This document shows, in pieces, positions 33,549 through 44,393 of a stretch of 64,000 nt of DNA. The notes under the pieces are model-generated. The model ran no database searches and had not been told where the DNA came from. It worked only from the letters and a program-made list of their open reading frames with translations. The translations under genes were made by a program, and so were the position numbers. This stretch comes from Strobilurus pachycystidiatus (taxonomy: Eukaryota; Basidiomycota; Agaricomycetes; Agaricales; Physalacriaceae). Numbering within the stretch: position 1 is the stretch's first letter; every line of letters begins with the position of its first letter. The stretch is from NCBI GenBank assembly GCA_019915135.1, contig JAHLMK010000023.1:434001-498000 (forward strand), written 5' to 3'.

Positions 33549-35160
33549 TCACACTCTGAGATGGTTCTCAACAGACTCACTAGACTTGGATTCCGGCTCA
33601 GGTCCTGGTCCTGATTCTGGTTCTGACGCTTCTTCCTTAGCCTCGTCCGCAACGATTTCCTCCGGCGCGTCACTTGCCGCTTCCTCCACAGCAGCGGGCG
33701 CGTCAGCCTCTGCCGGAGCCGCAGCCTCCACCACCACTGCTGCTGCTTCCTCAGTAGCCGCTGCCTCCTCGTCCTCCTCTTCCTCCTGATCCACGGCGGG
33801 AGATTCGGAAGCATCAATCCCGGGTGTATCTGCAACGACCGGGCTCTCAGTCTGGTCGATCTCGAACTGCTCCGGAAGCGGGCGTAGATCCATCGCTGTC
33901 GACGAAGAAGCCGTGACATTCAGCTCATGTGCGTCTGCTCCTTGCACCAGCTCCGGTTGAAGGACATCCTCATTGTCTTCTGACTCTGCATCAGCCTCTG
34001 CCTCAGCCTCTGGTGGACTTTGTGCCAACGTCTGCTCGATGACATCCAGCGCCTGGGGTTCGTCGACCAGGAGCGGCTCGGGGGACAACGACTTCTGCTC
34101 CTGCTCCTGCTCCTCCTGCTCTTCCACAAACGACGCGACAATGGCGTTCTCCTCCTTGGCGAGCTCCTCCGCGACCGAGAATGCCTCGCTGTACACCATC
34201 GTGTCCGTCCTATTGCGCCCCATCTTCCGCGGGCTCTCGTTCCGCAGACCAGGCGGGCTGTTGCTTTTCTCGCGCGTAATTTTGAAGTCGTCGGGATCTT
34301 CGGTCGGGTTGTACTCGGACGGGTCCACTCCCGCCGCAAGCAGCCGGGGCGGCGGGACGTCCATGTCCTCTGCGCGCGACGGGATGACCTGGAATTCGGC
34401 GGGGACCAGTTCGAATTTGGTAGTGAGCGCGAGGAAGCGGGCGTATAGTGAGGACTCTGCCTCGGCCTGTTCGAATGCCTCGCGGTGGTGGAAGTACGCG
34501 TGCGCAAAGATACGCCCCAGGCGTCGGGCAAGCGAGGAAAAGTGCCGGTGTGAGGTTTTGTCAATATGCAGCCTGCCATTTAGTTAATTACTTTACTGTT
34601 GCTTTTATGAGAGGTATTTACCGTGAGGGAAAAGCGCGGGGAGAGTTGAGAAGGGCGGTCGCGCTGTCGAGGGTGTGCAGGATGTAGTCAATGGCGCAGC
34701 ATTGCTCCATGGCGCCGTCTGTCCCGTGTGCGACACAGAGGTACAGCCATTCGCCGGCCTTCATCTCGGGACAGGTCAGGCGCGTGCATTCCTGCTGGAG
34801 CGTCGTGATCAGCGGGTGCGTCAGATCCTGCGCAAGTCGCCTGCCAGAACGTTCAGTAACGGGCTTGAGTGTCAGTTAGAAAAGTGTCTGAACACACCTC
34901 AACTGCTCGTATATCCAACACGCCTGGTCAACCACAATCTCCTTGTCCGCCTTTTTCTCTTTGTCCTTCTCTTCCGCCTCTACCTTGCCTGGCACAGCGA
35001 CAATGTGGTCGACATCATGCACATCCAGACGGATGAGGAGCGAGATGTACTCTTGCAGCTGGAAGGCGCTGTCCAGCGACGCGAGGGTGGGAACTGACTT
35101 GACAGGGTAGAACGACGAGATTCGCGAGCCCCGCAGAGGTCGTTGGATGAGGGCAGTCAT
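33549..35160 (-). CDS. MOB4/phocein-type MOB kinase activator-like protein with long acidic C-terminal tail
   Basis: MOB4 proteins are subunits of the STRIPAK phosphatase-kinase complex that controls septation, fusion and growth in fungi. The start at 35158-35160 opens MTALIQRPLRGSRISSFYPV. The MOB domain has CPEMKAGEWLYLC (first zinc Cys pair), AIDYILHTLDSATALLNSP, HRHFSSLARRLGRIFAHAYF (zinc His region) followed by HHREAF, and ESSLYARFLALTTKFELVP. These match phocein rather than MOB1 (CAIDY and LLNSP segments). At least three introns. After the domain about 250 residues follow: PSEYNPTEDPDDFKI, then an extremely Glu/Ala-rich tail to the stop at 33549-33551. Animal and yeast MOB4 proteins end soon after the domain, so the tail is notable. 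A further 3' exon cannot be excluded. Confidence 0.88.
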
Positions 35161-35349
35161 AAGCGGTCGTCGTTGTACGTTAACGTTGAGCGTGTCACGC
35201 GAGTGACAGTCGTGTTTGATATCCAAAGAAAATAATGCATCCAACTGGGGTATAATACTCGACATTATTTGGCTGAAGGTAGCATACTTGTCGTACTCGT
35301 TGATTAACAAGAAAGGTAGGGTATAGGTGGGAGAATAGAATCACTTCTA

Positions 35350-38300
35350 CTACTTTTCGGACTGACCCCGGCGAGGCAAGATAGACTTCCTCGGCTCCAG
35401 CCTAAACCGCTGCTTGGTATTAGCCTGATGTTTCTTTATCCTCAGCCGACATTTCTCGCAGATACTCCCAGAAACATTGCTGGGAATGGTCCGATGGCAG
35501 TTCTTGTTTCCACAGGGACGAGGAACCTGGAATGAAGCAAACAATGGATTTCAATTCAGAGTAAGAATCATCGAAAGACTCACAGGCGGAGTCGAAACAG
35601 TCGCAGGAGGTTCGGTTTGAGGAGGTTCAGCACCTCCACTGGCAGGTTGTGCAGGCGGAGGCGGAGGCGGCGTCGAGACGACAGAGCTCGGGGGCGGGGC
35701 AAACACAGACGGCTCAGAAAGTGCAACCGTTGGCTGCACACCCAAGTTGACCGTAAACTGGCTCTGCGACGATTCCCCCGGCCCCGGCCCCGGCCCCGGC
35801 CCAACCAAATCCCCACCACGCCCGACAAAATCACTCCTCCTCCGTCTCGTGCGCTTTTCCTGCATCAATAAACACCACATCAATCAGTACTGTCCGCAGA
35901 AGAAGAAGAGGAGGTAGAACTCACGTCAGGATTGTAGTAATTGAACGACATGTTCCTGCTGATCGCCGCCACAGTGTCCGCCAAGAACTGGGGAGTGGAC
36001 GATGACGGCAGCGTTGGAGTCGGCGCTTGGGGTATGAGGGAGGAATACGAGGACGGCCTGAAGATGTCGCGTTCCACCGAGGGCACAAACGGCTCCGGCA
36101 CAGGCACCGTGGCCGTTGGCAGAGGCGTCGAGCTGGACGACTTGGGAGGAGGCGGAGGCGGGGCAGGCGATTGAGAAACGTTGTCGCTAGTGGACTTTGG
36201 CGGAAGCGAGATAAGCGTAATGCCTGTCGTCCTTTGCACCTCTGTGGACGTCGAAGGTTTCTCCCTTACAGGTTCAACAACCGGCTCAGCAGGTGTTTCC
36301 TCATCCACTTTCTTTCGACTCTTCTGCCTCTTCGCAGTCTTCGGCATCGGCACAGGCGGCGGGGGCGGTGCATACGGATACCGCCCAGCATATGGGTTGT
36401 AATACGACGCGTACGGCTGGGCAGGATAGTACGGGTATGGGTAGGGCGCATAACCTGGCGCGGCCCTCGGGACCCCATACGGCGGCGGCATGTAGTATCC
36501 AGGATAGTGATACGGCTGCCCAGCGTACGGGTACCCCGGAGGATATGCGGCCGTCGATGTCGATGTCGACGCAACAGGTGCGGACGCCGACTGTTTCTCT
36601 GTCTCCTTCTCCTTCTTGTCCTTGACGGTCTGCCGCCTCTTCTTCTTCGGTGGCCCTTCGGATGGCGGAGTGAATGGTATGACTGTTATCGACTTGGTTT
36701 TGTCTTTATTTCCAGTAGTAGAAGCAGAAGCAAGAAAGGTAGTGGGGCTGATCGTTGGTGTGAAAGTAGTCGAGATTGCGGGATTACGATATCCACTGAG
36801 CTGTGAAAGAATACGTCAGGGAAGGTGCATCCTAATCGGCAGAGAACGTACCGGGGCGGCAGTTGAAGGAGCAGGGGCAGAGGCAGGAGGCTCCGGGATC
36901 TCAGCCTCTTGAACGGGTGTAGGAGCAGGCGCATCGTCGACATGAGTCTGCATATCAATCATCGCAGACGACCCGATGCTACTCTGGGAATCTTGCTGTT
37001 GTAGTGACGAGTTAATCTGCTCGAGAATGACCTGCGAGTCGTCTTGGAAAACATGCAGGTCTTGAGGCGCGCCATCGTTTACGGTCTCCGCGGGTGTGGT
37101 GGGCGGAATGGAAGAGCCCTCCCCCTTCGTCGTGGCCAACCACACACGCTCAGCATCCCTCAACTCCTTCTCCGCATCCGCGCGTCGTTTCGCTTGCATC
37201 GCCTTCCGACCAAGCCGGCACGCGTCGCACATACGCCACCGCGTCCCAGGAGGTATGAGATTATGACACCCCAACCCTGTACAGCTCCAAGTTCGATGTC
37301 TTCGCTACAAAATTATCAGACAAAATATTGTGACACGGAAATGAAAATACCTCAGCTTTTTCCTTCTCGCGAGTATATTCAGCCTCGTAGTCAATCAAAG
37401 GTTCTGGAGCGTCCGGTGAAGGTGCAGGCCCTTTTTCTTCCTTTCGACGCTTCTTGGGCGGAGGGACTTGATCGTCCTCATCGTCGTCGTCGTCCTCATC
37501 AGCATCAACAGACTCGTCCTTCCTACCAAGCTCAAAAGTCTCCCCTACAGAGCCCTCCGGCGGACCGACGGACTTGACTTCCTTTTCACGAACCCGTTTG
37601 AGCTGGCTGTGATGCCGATTCTGTAAACGATGTTGCTCGCATCGCTTGAACACATAGCTGCCAGGAAGTATTTTGTGACAATGAGATACGGTGCACATAT
37701 GCGGGGGAAGGTTGGGTGCAGTCTGGGAGTCGGATTGACCGAGGGACTGTATAGTCGCTGTACTCGTCGCGAGAGATTGATCGGGCATCACCGTGAGCAG
37801 CGTCTGAGGCGAGAGGGTCGAGTACGCGTTTACCAGCGCCTCGATGTTGTCCGGCATGGAGATCTTCTCGTCGACGACCGATTGCTCCCACCTGAACAGT
37901 TCGTCGGGCGAGTTGCCCAGCGGCGGTAGACCTATCGAGCGCCGGCGCTCGTCCTCGGCGGCACGTAGGGTATCCAACTCCTGCTGAAATGCGACGCGCT
38001 CCGCTTTCCACTTTCGCCGCTTGGTTATGCCGTATTCGCGATATCGATCGCGGCAGGGCTCGCACATTTTGTACGGATAAGTCCCTGCAATGACCTTCCT
38101 GCAGCCTTTGACTGAACAGAAGCGCGGAGGCATTTCATCTCCATTCAGAGGTGCGTCGGTCAAGACTGGCGCCGGCGTCTTTTCCTTGCGCGTTCTTGGT
38201 TTTCTCGCAGGAGCAGCGGGAGCGGGAGAAGGAGGTACGGGTTGAGCGGAATGATAGGTCTGCTGCTGCTGCTCGGGGAGTCTGGGAGGGGGCGGCGGAA

Positions 38301-38804
38301 GGGTCAGAGCTCCAGCCAACTCGCTACTGCTCGATGGATTGCTGCGAAAGAGCCGCGGATCGATGGTGCCGGTCCAGTTGGCCTGCGCCTGGGATGGGTC
38401 GGAAGATGGCGGCGGCTCTGTCTGGTACGCAGTCGCGGCGAACGTCTGCGGCGCCGCATCCATGGGCTCGGGCTAGATAGTTCAGTACATCGCGGCGCTT
38501 GAATGCACAGAGTACCCACCTCTGGCTGCTCGTCGCCTCGTGGCATCCAGGCCGTCGCTCCCGGTATCTGCTCGACGGGCACGACAGTCTGGCCGCTGAC
38601 CGCCGCCTTCTCCATCTTGCGGCGTGCGCGCTTGGTCGACGCGTAGACGCGGTGCTTGCTCCTGCACGACTCGCACATCTTGTTCGGCGACTCGGACTCG
38701 ATGGCGCGCTGGCATCCCTTGACGGTGCATCGTCGCGGCTCGACGTCGTTTGAAGGGAAGTCGTAGCCATAATAACGGTCCCCAGACTCGGGTGGAACAC
38801 TCAT
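35350..38804 (-). CDS. Protein with five identically spaced Cys-knuckle repeats and Pro-rich linkers
   Basis: Large basidiomycete-type protein (roughly 1000 residues) from the Met near 38804 to a stop at 35350-35352, with about six introns. Five 23-residue modules follow exactly C-x4-C-x12-C-x2-[CH]-R, at 38661-38729, 38050-38118, 37627-37695, 37215-37283 and 35446-35514, each 69 bp. Module 3 ends C-x2-H. Each is followed by a basic stretch (for example STKRARRKMEK, ITKRRKWKAER). Four ligands per module suggest five small zinc knuckles (inference). Linkers are Pro/Gln/Ser-rich. One (around 36560-36370) is Tyr/Pro-rich (YPYYPAQPYASYYNP), another acidic with a basic cluster (PPPKKRRKEEK). Possibly a nuclear DNA- or RNA-binding scaffold. 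No known family is assigned with confidence. Confidence 0.85.
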
Positions 38805-39003
38805 TCCAGACTCGTAGCAGACTAGTCCTCACAGGCTGACGGAAGACGACTTTCAAGTTCCGCTGGCACCGTACAGCAGATACCCGGCATCATCGATCAA
38901 ATTCTCAGACCAAGACGGTCAAGACCTGGTCGGGAGTAGTCAAACTTTAAACATTCGCTACGAACTACTCGTACACCCCATTTCCGACCAGCAGAAATGA
39001 TTC
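38805..39003. other. Short intergenic region
   Basis: About 200 bp between two minus-strand genes. It must include the promoter or 5' UTR of the Cys-knuckle gene. Nothing else seen. Confidence 0.4.
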
Positions 39004-40366
39004 CTAGCTAAGATCTACTTGACCATCCTTCTCAAGCTGCTTGACTGGCTTCCTCCAGAACATGTACACTTGGATGAGGTCCTATTGGTCACAGTAAGAC
39101 GTCGAAATTCTACCAGACCTTCGACACTTACTCGTTGTGTGCCGAACAACAAAACAGCGGCCACAGGAACTGCACATTGAATTCAGCCAAAAATTGATGA
39201 CAAACATTCTGCAAGACATACCCGTTGACACCACGATGTTTAGGTCAGAGCCGTGGTGGACAGTGAAGAAGAACACCAGGCTCAGTCTAAGAGGAGTGAG
39301 TAACATGCATATTGAGTTGCACACGGAGAACTGACATGACGGCAAGGAATCCAAAAACGATGAAGAAGATGGCGCGCAAGGCCAAAGATATGGCCGCAGG
39401 CTGCTGCTTCAGCACTATCCAATGCTTGCGAAGGAGATTGCACGACATGGCTGCAATTGATCGGGTAACAGGTCAATTGTCATTCCAAGATTGCGAGCGC
39501 CAGATACCTACCCTCGATGACAGCCGCTGGTATCATCAACAACACAACCAGCCCAGCCGAGATCTTGCCTCTGTACGAAATATATAAGAGGCGCTTGAGG
39601 GTCAGACCGATTCATGCCGACTCACGGAACTGGATTCGAAGTGTTGCAATACATCCCACTGCCCGTAATTCTTCGAATTGAATCGGGATCATGCAACCCA
39701 ATCTAATGGACTCTCAATGATGTAGTGCGAGGAAAATTGGGTCCACCGTACCGCGAGACACACGATGAGGATGACAGCGTGCAGGAAGTAAGGGAGTATC
39801 AAGATCTGTCGACAATGGCCTGAGATGATGCCAGTGTTTCGCGGGCTGAGACAACGGAACGGGACTCACACCACAGATCCAGTATTGTTCCCGGTTGAAC
39901 TTGGTCCCCAAAAGAACAAAGCGGATGCTAAACCATATCTATGGAATCTCAGGATACATAGTACAGTCAGAAGACCATCGCCACCCACCTGAACAACCAG
40001 ACCCATCGTAGTCGCTGCGGTCCTAATTGCACAAAGAAGGCAGCGTAAGAGCAAAGATGGAACACCAGATGTGTACTCACAAAGGCGGCGCAGCGTAGAT
40101 CAACAGCATCTGCGTAAAACACACGCTGAAATCGGGAGTGGGGTTCTTGATCTGGCCGGCGAAGAGCAGCAGGGAGTACGACGCGCAGGAGATGAACCAA
40201 GAGAACATGAAGCTGAACCAAGTCATATGGCGGGTAATGCGGCTCGAGTACATGGAGATGCAGATGATGAAGAGGGACATGAACATGCCGAAGACTTGGA
40301 ACGCGATGAAGACGCCGATGCGGGCAGTGACGAAGTTGGAATAGCTTGAGGGTGCGACATCGTCAC
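39004..40366 (-). CDS. 7TM-like integral membrane protein, paralogue A
   Basis: Intron-rich gene for a polytopic membrane protein of a mushroom-expanded family without known function. In order, exons encode FVTARIGVFIAFQVFGMFM, TWFSFMFSWFISCASYSLLL, DFSVCFTQMLLIYAAPPL, an exon with TAATTMGLVVQ, FSIRFVLLGTKFNREQYWI, ILILPYFLHAVILIVCLA, RGKISAGLVVLLMIPAAVIE, ISLALRAIFFIVFGFLAVM, and the end VPVAAVLLFGTQR spliced to DLIQVYMFWRKPVKQ with a stop at 39004-39006. About seven hydrophobic spans. The first exon and start codon were not identified. The end at 40366 marks the first clear coding base. Paralogue B shows the same exon order. Confidence 0.7.
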
Positions 40367-41340
40367 CTAGATGCGCGGTCGTGCTGAGATCTTGGAAAAA
40401 AGTTTAAGCACTCACGAGGTGGGAAAGAGAGAAGTGACAGTGAAGGCATCGCGAGTGTGTAAAAGAGCATATAACTTGAAGAATGGCTTCTAGCACCTTG
40501 AAGTATCTCGCAGAGATGAAAGAACAAAGGATCTCGCAGAGATGAAAGAGAAGAAGGAAAGATGGGAAACAAAACATTCACTTCGGTGCCACGGTTTCCT
40601 TTTGACAACCGTGTATGTCCGTGGGAGCTGTGAATGCGGCCTAGGTATTGTAGATCATGATGCATGATGTGTAGGTTCCGGATGCAATTGACGGGGGGCG
40701 CTAGAGCGTGACAAAAAAAGGCGTTTCACGGCGGTGAACATCAGTGGCATGATGCGCGAAGTATGGTCGCCTTCGCGCCGGATATCCATATGTCCCTCGT
40801 CCGGAAGAACAACCGCGTTGCCCACACAGAAAAGGCGGTAGACCTATGTGAATACCTCGCAGGGAAGGCCAAAAACCTTGATTGGAAGTTGGTCGTGCAG
40901 AGTCTGGACTGGACATGAGCCAGTGTGCTCGATAATGGTAAGTAGCCTTGAGCACCAGAGTGACCGTCGAGATGGTCAGAACGAAAAAGGTAATCCATTC
41001 GCGATCGATGTTTGCGTGCGGCTTTTACAATAACCGAAAGCCGAGCCGGGCTGACTGGCAACTAGGTGTGGCGAACAGTTATAACCTGGTCTCACACAAC
41101 ATCTAGTGGCTGCTATGACTTGATAATCCGCAACTGAATAACGCTCGGTAAACCTCAAACCGCAAGTTTGAGTGTCCTTTCGAGCATGGAGTTTTGATCG
41201 TAAGTCTCAGATTTCGTCACGCTGTGTTGACTTGAAGGACTTAGAGTTGAGCAACAACGTCAAGTCAGCCAGCAAGATATGGACAACATTTACTTTCATT
41301 CCAAGTCTTCAATAATACAGTACTGAGGCGTTTTCAAATA
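40367..41340. other. Region between 7TM-like A and FMO1, containing duplicated flank
   Basis: Holds the unseen first exon and promoter of 7TM-like A, and a direct repeat of about 22 bp (GGATCTCGCAGAGATGAAAG-like) near 40505-40550. From about 40770 the sequence resembles that at 43830 onwards, the flank of the second FMO unit. Confidence 0.5.
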
Positions 41341-43695
41341 CTACCAGAGAAATGTATCCTCGTCCCACAATTCCTCCCTTGTCCAATCATCAGCCCCCCG
41401 ATTCTCAAATTCCGTAAAGTTATCTCTCGAGATGAACCCCTTTACCCATTCCTTGTCAGCATAGTATGCGAGTACCTCGCGATTCCTGCAGGAAAAATCA
41501 ATGCCATCAGCGCCGAGTTATAAAGGTAGAAGAAAGCTTGAACACACCCCACTGGTGACGGCGCAACCAGCCTTCCCCCATGCTCCAGGCTCTCGTTGTT
41601 CAGCCAGGTGACATACTGCCTTTCTAGCGCTTGCGCCGATCTGGTGCCAGGCAGCCCACGGAAGTTATTATAACGCGGCGAGTGGTATTGGCGCCAGAGC
41701 CCGGCCTCGTTGGGAATACGTGCAGTACCTGCCCAGATTTTGGCGAAGGCGTAAGATTGGTATGGACCGATGGTCCATGGGCGTGCTATGAACCATCACG
41801 GTAGGTGAATGGGTGAGAGGAGCTGATGGGAGGGACTCACTATTTGTGAATGCAAGCGTTGGATCGCGAATGTAAAGACCTGTCCAGTGGACGTTACGAA
41901 GTGTACCATTGAAGACTTCCCCTGTATCCCGGCCAATAGTGCTACGAGAACATCGCGGGTTGAGTGCACACACGTGAGAATATGATTTTCTTTACGCACT
42001 CATTGTATATAGTATTCAAGAATGGGTTGGACAGTCTGTATCCTGTCGCGAAGATGATCTGGGAGGTGCTATGATATAACCCACTCTTCGTGTTCAGATC
42101 ATGAAAGACATACCTCGTCAATTCCTTCGATGGCACTTCCATTGACCAGCCGTATGCGACCATCCTGGATTCCCTCCGCGCCAGCCAGCGGAACCTCGAA
42201 TTCAGCTATCTCCGGAATCCACTCCGTGGAGGCAGGGAAACGCCTGATTGAGCGCTTTCGCAGTGGGTTCAATTTCTCCCAATCATACGTCTACTTGCAG
42301 ATTTTATAGTCAAACGTTGTTGAGGATGCGAGAAACCCTGAGATGTAATACCTTACTGCTAGCAAGAACCTTCTTCGCGAAGGGCTCGATATCCCTCGCG
42401 ATCTCGCTTCCGGAGGTAGCTGGGCCAACGACTAAGACTGTCTGTAATGGATCTGTCAATGGGATCCAGTAGAATTGGTATCCTGACGACTGCGCACCTT
42501 GCCCGTGTACCTCTCCGGGGTACGATACACTCTTGAGTGGTACACACTCCACCTGTTAGGCTCCCCGACTGCCTTTTGGGAAGACCACTCCACCAATCCT
42601 TTGATATCAGGAACATGCGGCGAGTCGTACGGCCCCGCCGCGAGAACGACCGCGTCAAAGTCCTCTCGCCACCAAGTTACCTTCAACTTGTCTGTTGTAT
42701 GGCCAGATTCCAGGGCTAAGACCTTTTCAAGCTTCTTCAACGTGACCGTCCATGTACCGTTCGATTTTTCCAGCCATTCGACGCGAGTGCTGTACGACGC
42801 AACACCGGTGTCGTCGTTGACATTGAGTCGGTGGATGGATGCATACGCACGGACATGTGCTTGAATTGTATGTGCGTCGATTACCCATGGCTGCGACACA
42901 TTCAATTCAAGTTTGGAGGGTTGAATACAGAAACGTACATGATCATCTGGATACGGGACCCCTGGCAATCCTGTAATGACCGCAGGCGAGTTCGTGTGGA
43001 GGCTGTTCCACACAGGACGCGGCATCCAATGGTCTCGCCAGACTTCGTCGTCCCAATCGATGATTTCGGCGAAGGGAAGCGTGTCTGTTGGCGGAGGTGG
43101 GAAAGGCCTCCCCAGTGGGGTATCTCTATACACTATGAACGTCAGCCCTCGTGACGGCAAGTCTGAGAACACACGGATAGGATTCGCGGACGGGAACCTC
43201 ATCTTCGGTGTAGAACCAGTTCCCGCCTGGACCGGGTGCGCGGTCGAAGAGGCGTACTACGTCAAAGCTTCCGTCCGACACTAGTGCGGCGGCAGCTTGA
43301 AGCCCGGCGGGTCCTGATCCATATTCAGGCTGAGGTCATAGTAGTAATCTTTGGGGGTCTAAACCCAAACGCACCAGCACCAATGACCGCGACACGCTTG
43401 ATCGTCCTATTGAACACTGTCCATTCAGACTCCGAGTCGGCTTCAAGTTGTGGGGCGGTGAGGGGGGTCTGTGCACGTTGGGCCCACACCGAGGGTAGTG
43501 ATAGCAGCAGAGTGGCGAATAGACGCATGTACATGGTTGGGTGGGACAGTCATCACTTGCCGCATCGTTTAAGTATGAAAGAACAAGTTAGTCATCAGAT
43601 AGATGGCGCCATTCAATGGTGGACAGGTGTCCAGACTGGTCCTTGCCACAATAGAGATAAGTGTAAATAGCATTAGTAAAACTGCCGGTGTGGGA
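40770..43695. repeat. Tandem duplication unit 1 (FMO1 with flanks)
   Basis: Unit of about 3 kb repeated in direct orientation at 43830-46697. Not only the coding exons but also 5' flank words (GATGGCGCCATTC; ATTAGTAAA) and 3' flank words (GTCAAGTCAG; TTTCATTCCAA) are shared at an offset of about 3.05 kb. Confidence 0.75.
41341..43534 (-). CDS. Flavin-containing monooxygenase with signal peptide, FMO1
   Basis: NADPH- and FAD-dependent oxygenase acting on N or S atoms or as a Baeyer-Villiger enzyme. Start 43532-43534 gives a signal peptide (MYMRLFATLLLSLPSVWAQ). The FAD motif RVAVIGAGPAGLQAAAALVS is formed by splicing over an intron near 43390-43312. The FMO-type motif is RWSVYHSRVYRTPERYTGK. 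The NADPH site is TVLVVGPATSGSEIARDI, with Ala where a Gly is usual. IIFATGYRLSNPF is the FATGY motif. The C-terminus includes RPWTIGPYQSYAFAKIWAG and ends WDEDTFLW with a stop at 41341-41343. About eight introns. A secretory FMO is unusual compared with cytosolic yeast FMO. It is tandem to FMO2, about 85-90% alike by eye. Confidence 0.9.
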
Positions 43696-44393
43696 AACAG
43701 TGGGGTTGTAGGACTGTGTGCGAGATTGCAGGGATTGTTGCTGGCTTGAGTCTATCCCGCCGGACGCGAGAATTATCAGTGGCGGAATGAAGCGCCACGT
43801 GAGGTTGTTTTCGCGCAGGACATTCATATTTCTCTGAACCCGGCCAAGACAAGTCAACTTTGATGTAGCGTGTTGCCCCACAGAAGCCCACAGAGAAGGC
43901 AGAGGAGCCGCTGCCAAACGACCTGAGTAAGCGTGAATACCTCCCAAAAAAAGCCCAAAGACTTTGACCGGAAGATGGTCGCGTAAAGTGGCGCGTGTTT
44001 TCAGGCTGAGACCGATGAATGTGTGAAGATGTGTGAGGGTGAGGTATCCCGATCGACCCTGACCGAGTTGCCGGCCAGTGCTGACTAATCTCCAAGCAGC
44101 AGTTATGTGGCGTGAAGTGGCTTGTAGGGCGAAATGTGTCTCACAAACCTTCTAGTGACTGACTTAAGGGACAGCAGAAATGAGCTGCCCGTTGTTACAA
44201 GCTGAAACTCAGGGTGTCTTATCATAGAAGACTCAAGAGCATGTAAAAGAGGTTTCCAAACATTGTACATAGTCTTGGTAGATTCCGATACGTACTCAGA
44301 GCCTCAACGCAAGTCAGCTCATTGTTTGACTTACATATGTACAACAGATGTTTCATTCCAAATCTTCTTTACCGCACTTCGCATCTTCAACCA
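43535..44393. other. Intergenic region between FMO1 and FMO2
   Basis: Contains the FMO1 promoter and, from about 43830, flank sequence homologous to that downstream of FMO1. Protein-like frames here are not conserved in frame and are discounted. Confidence 0.5.

Noticed and set aside
33973..34587. 204-codon plus-strand frame opposite MOB4
   Set aside because: Ser/Ala-rich shadow of the Glu/Ala-rich MOB4 tail read on the other strand.
36027..36806. 259-codon plus-strand Arg-rich frame
   Set aside because: Antisense shadow of the Pro-rich linker of the Cys-knuckle gene.
43673..44095. 140-codon minus-strand frame between FMO1 and FMO2
   Set aside because: The homologous DNA at about 40.8-41.1 kb does not conserve the frame. 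Flank of the duplication, not a gene.
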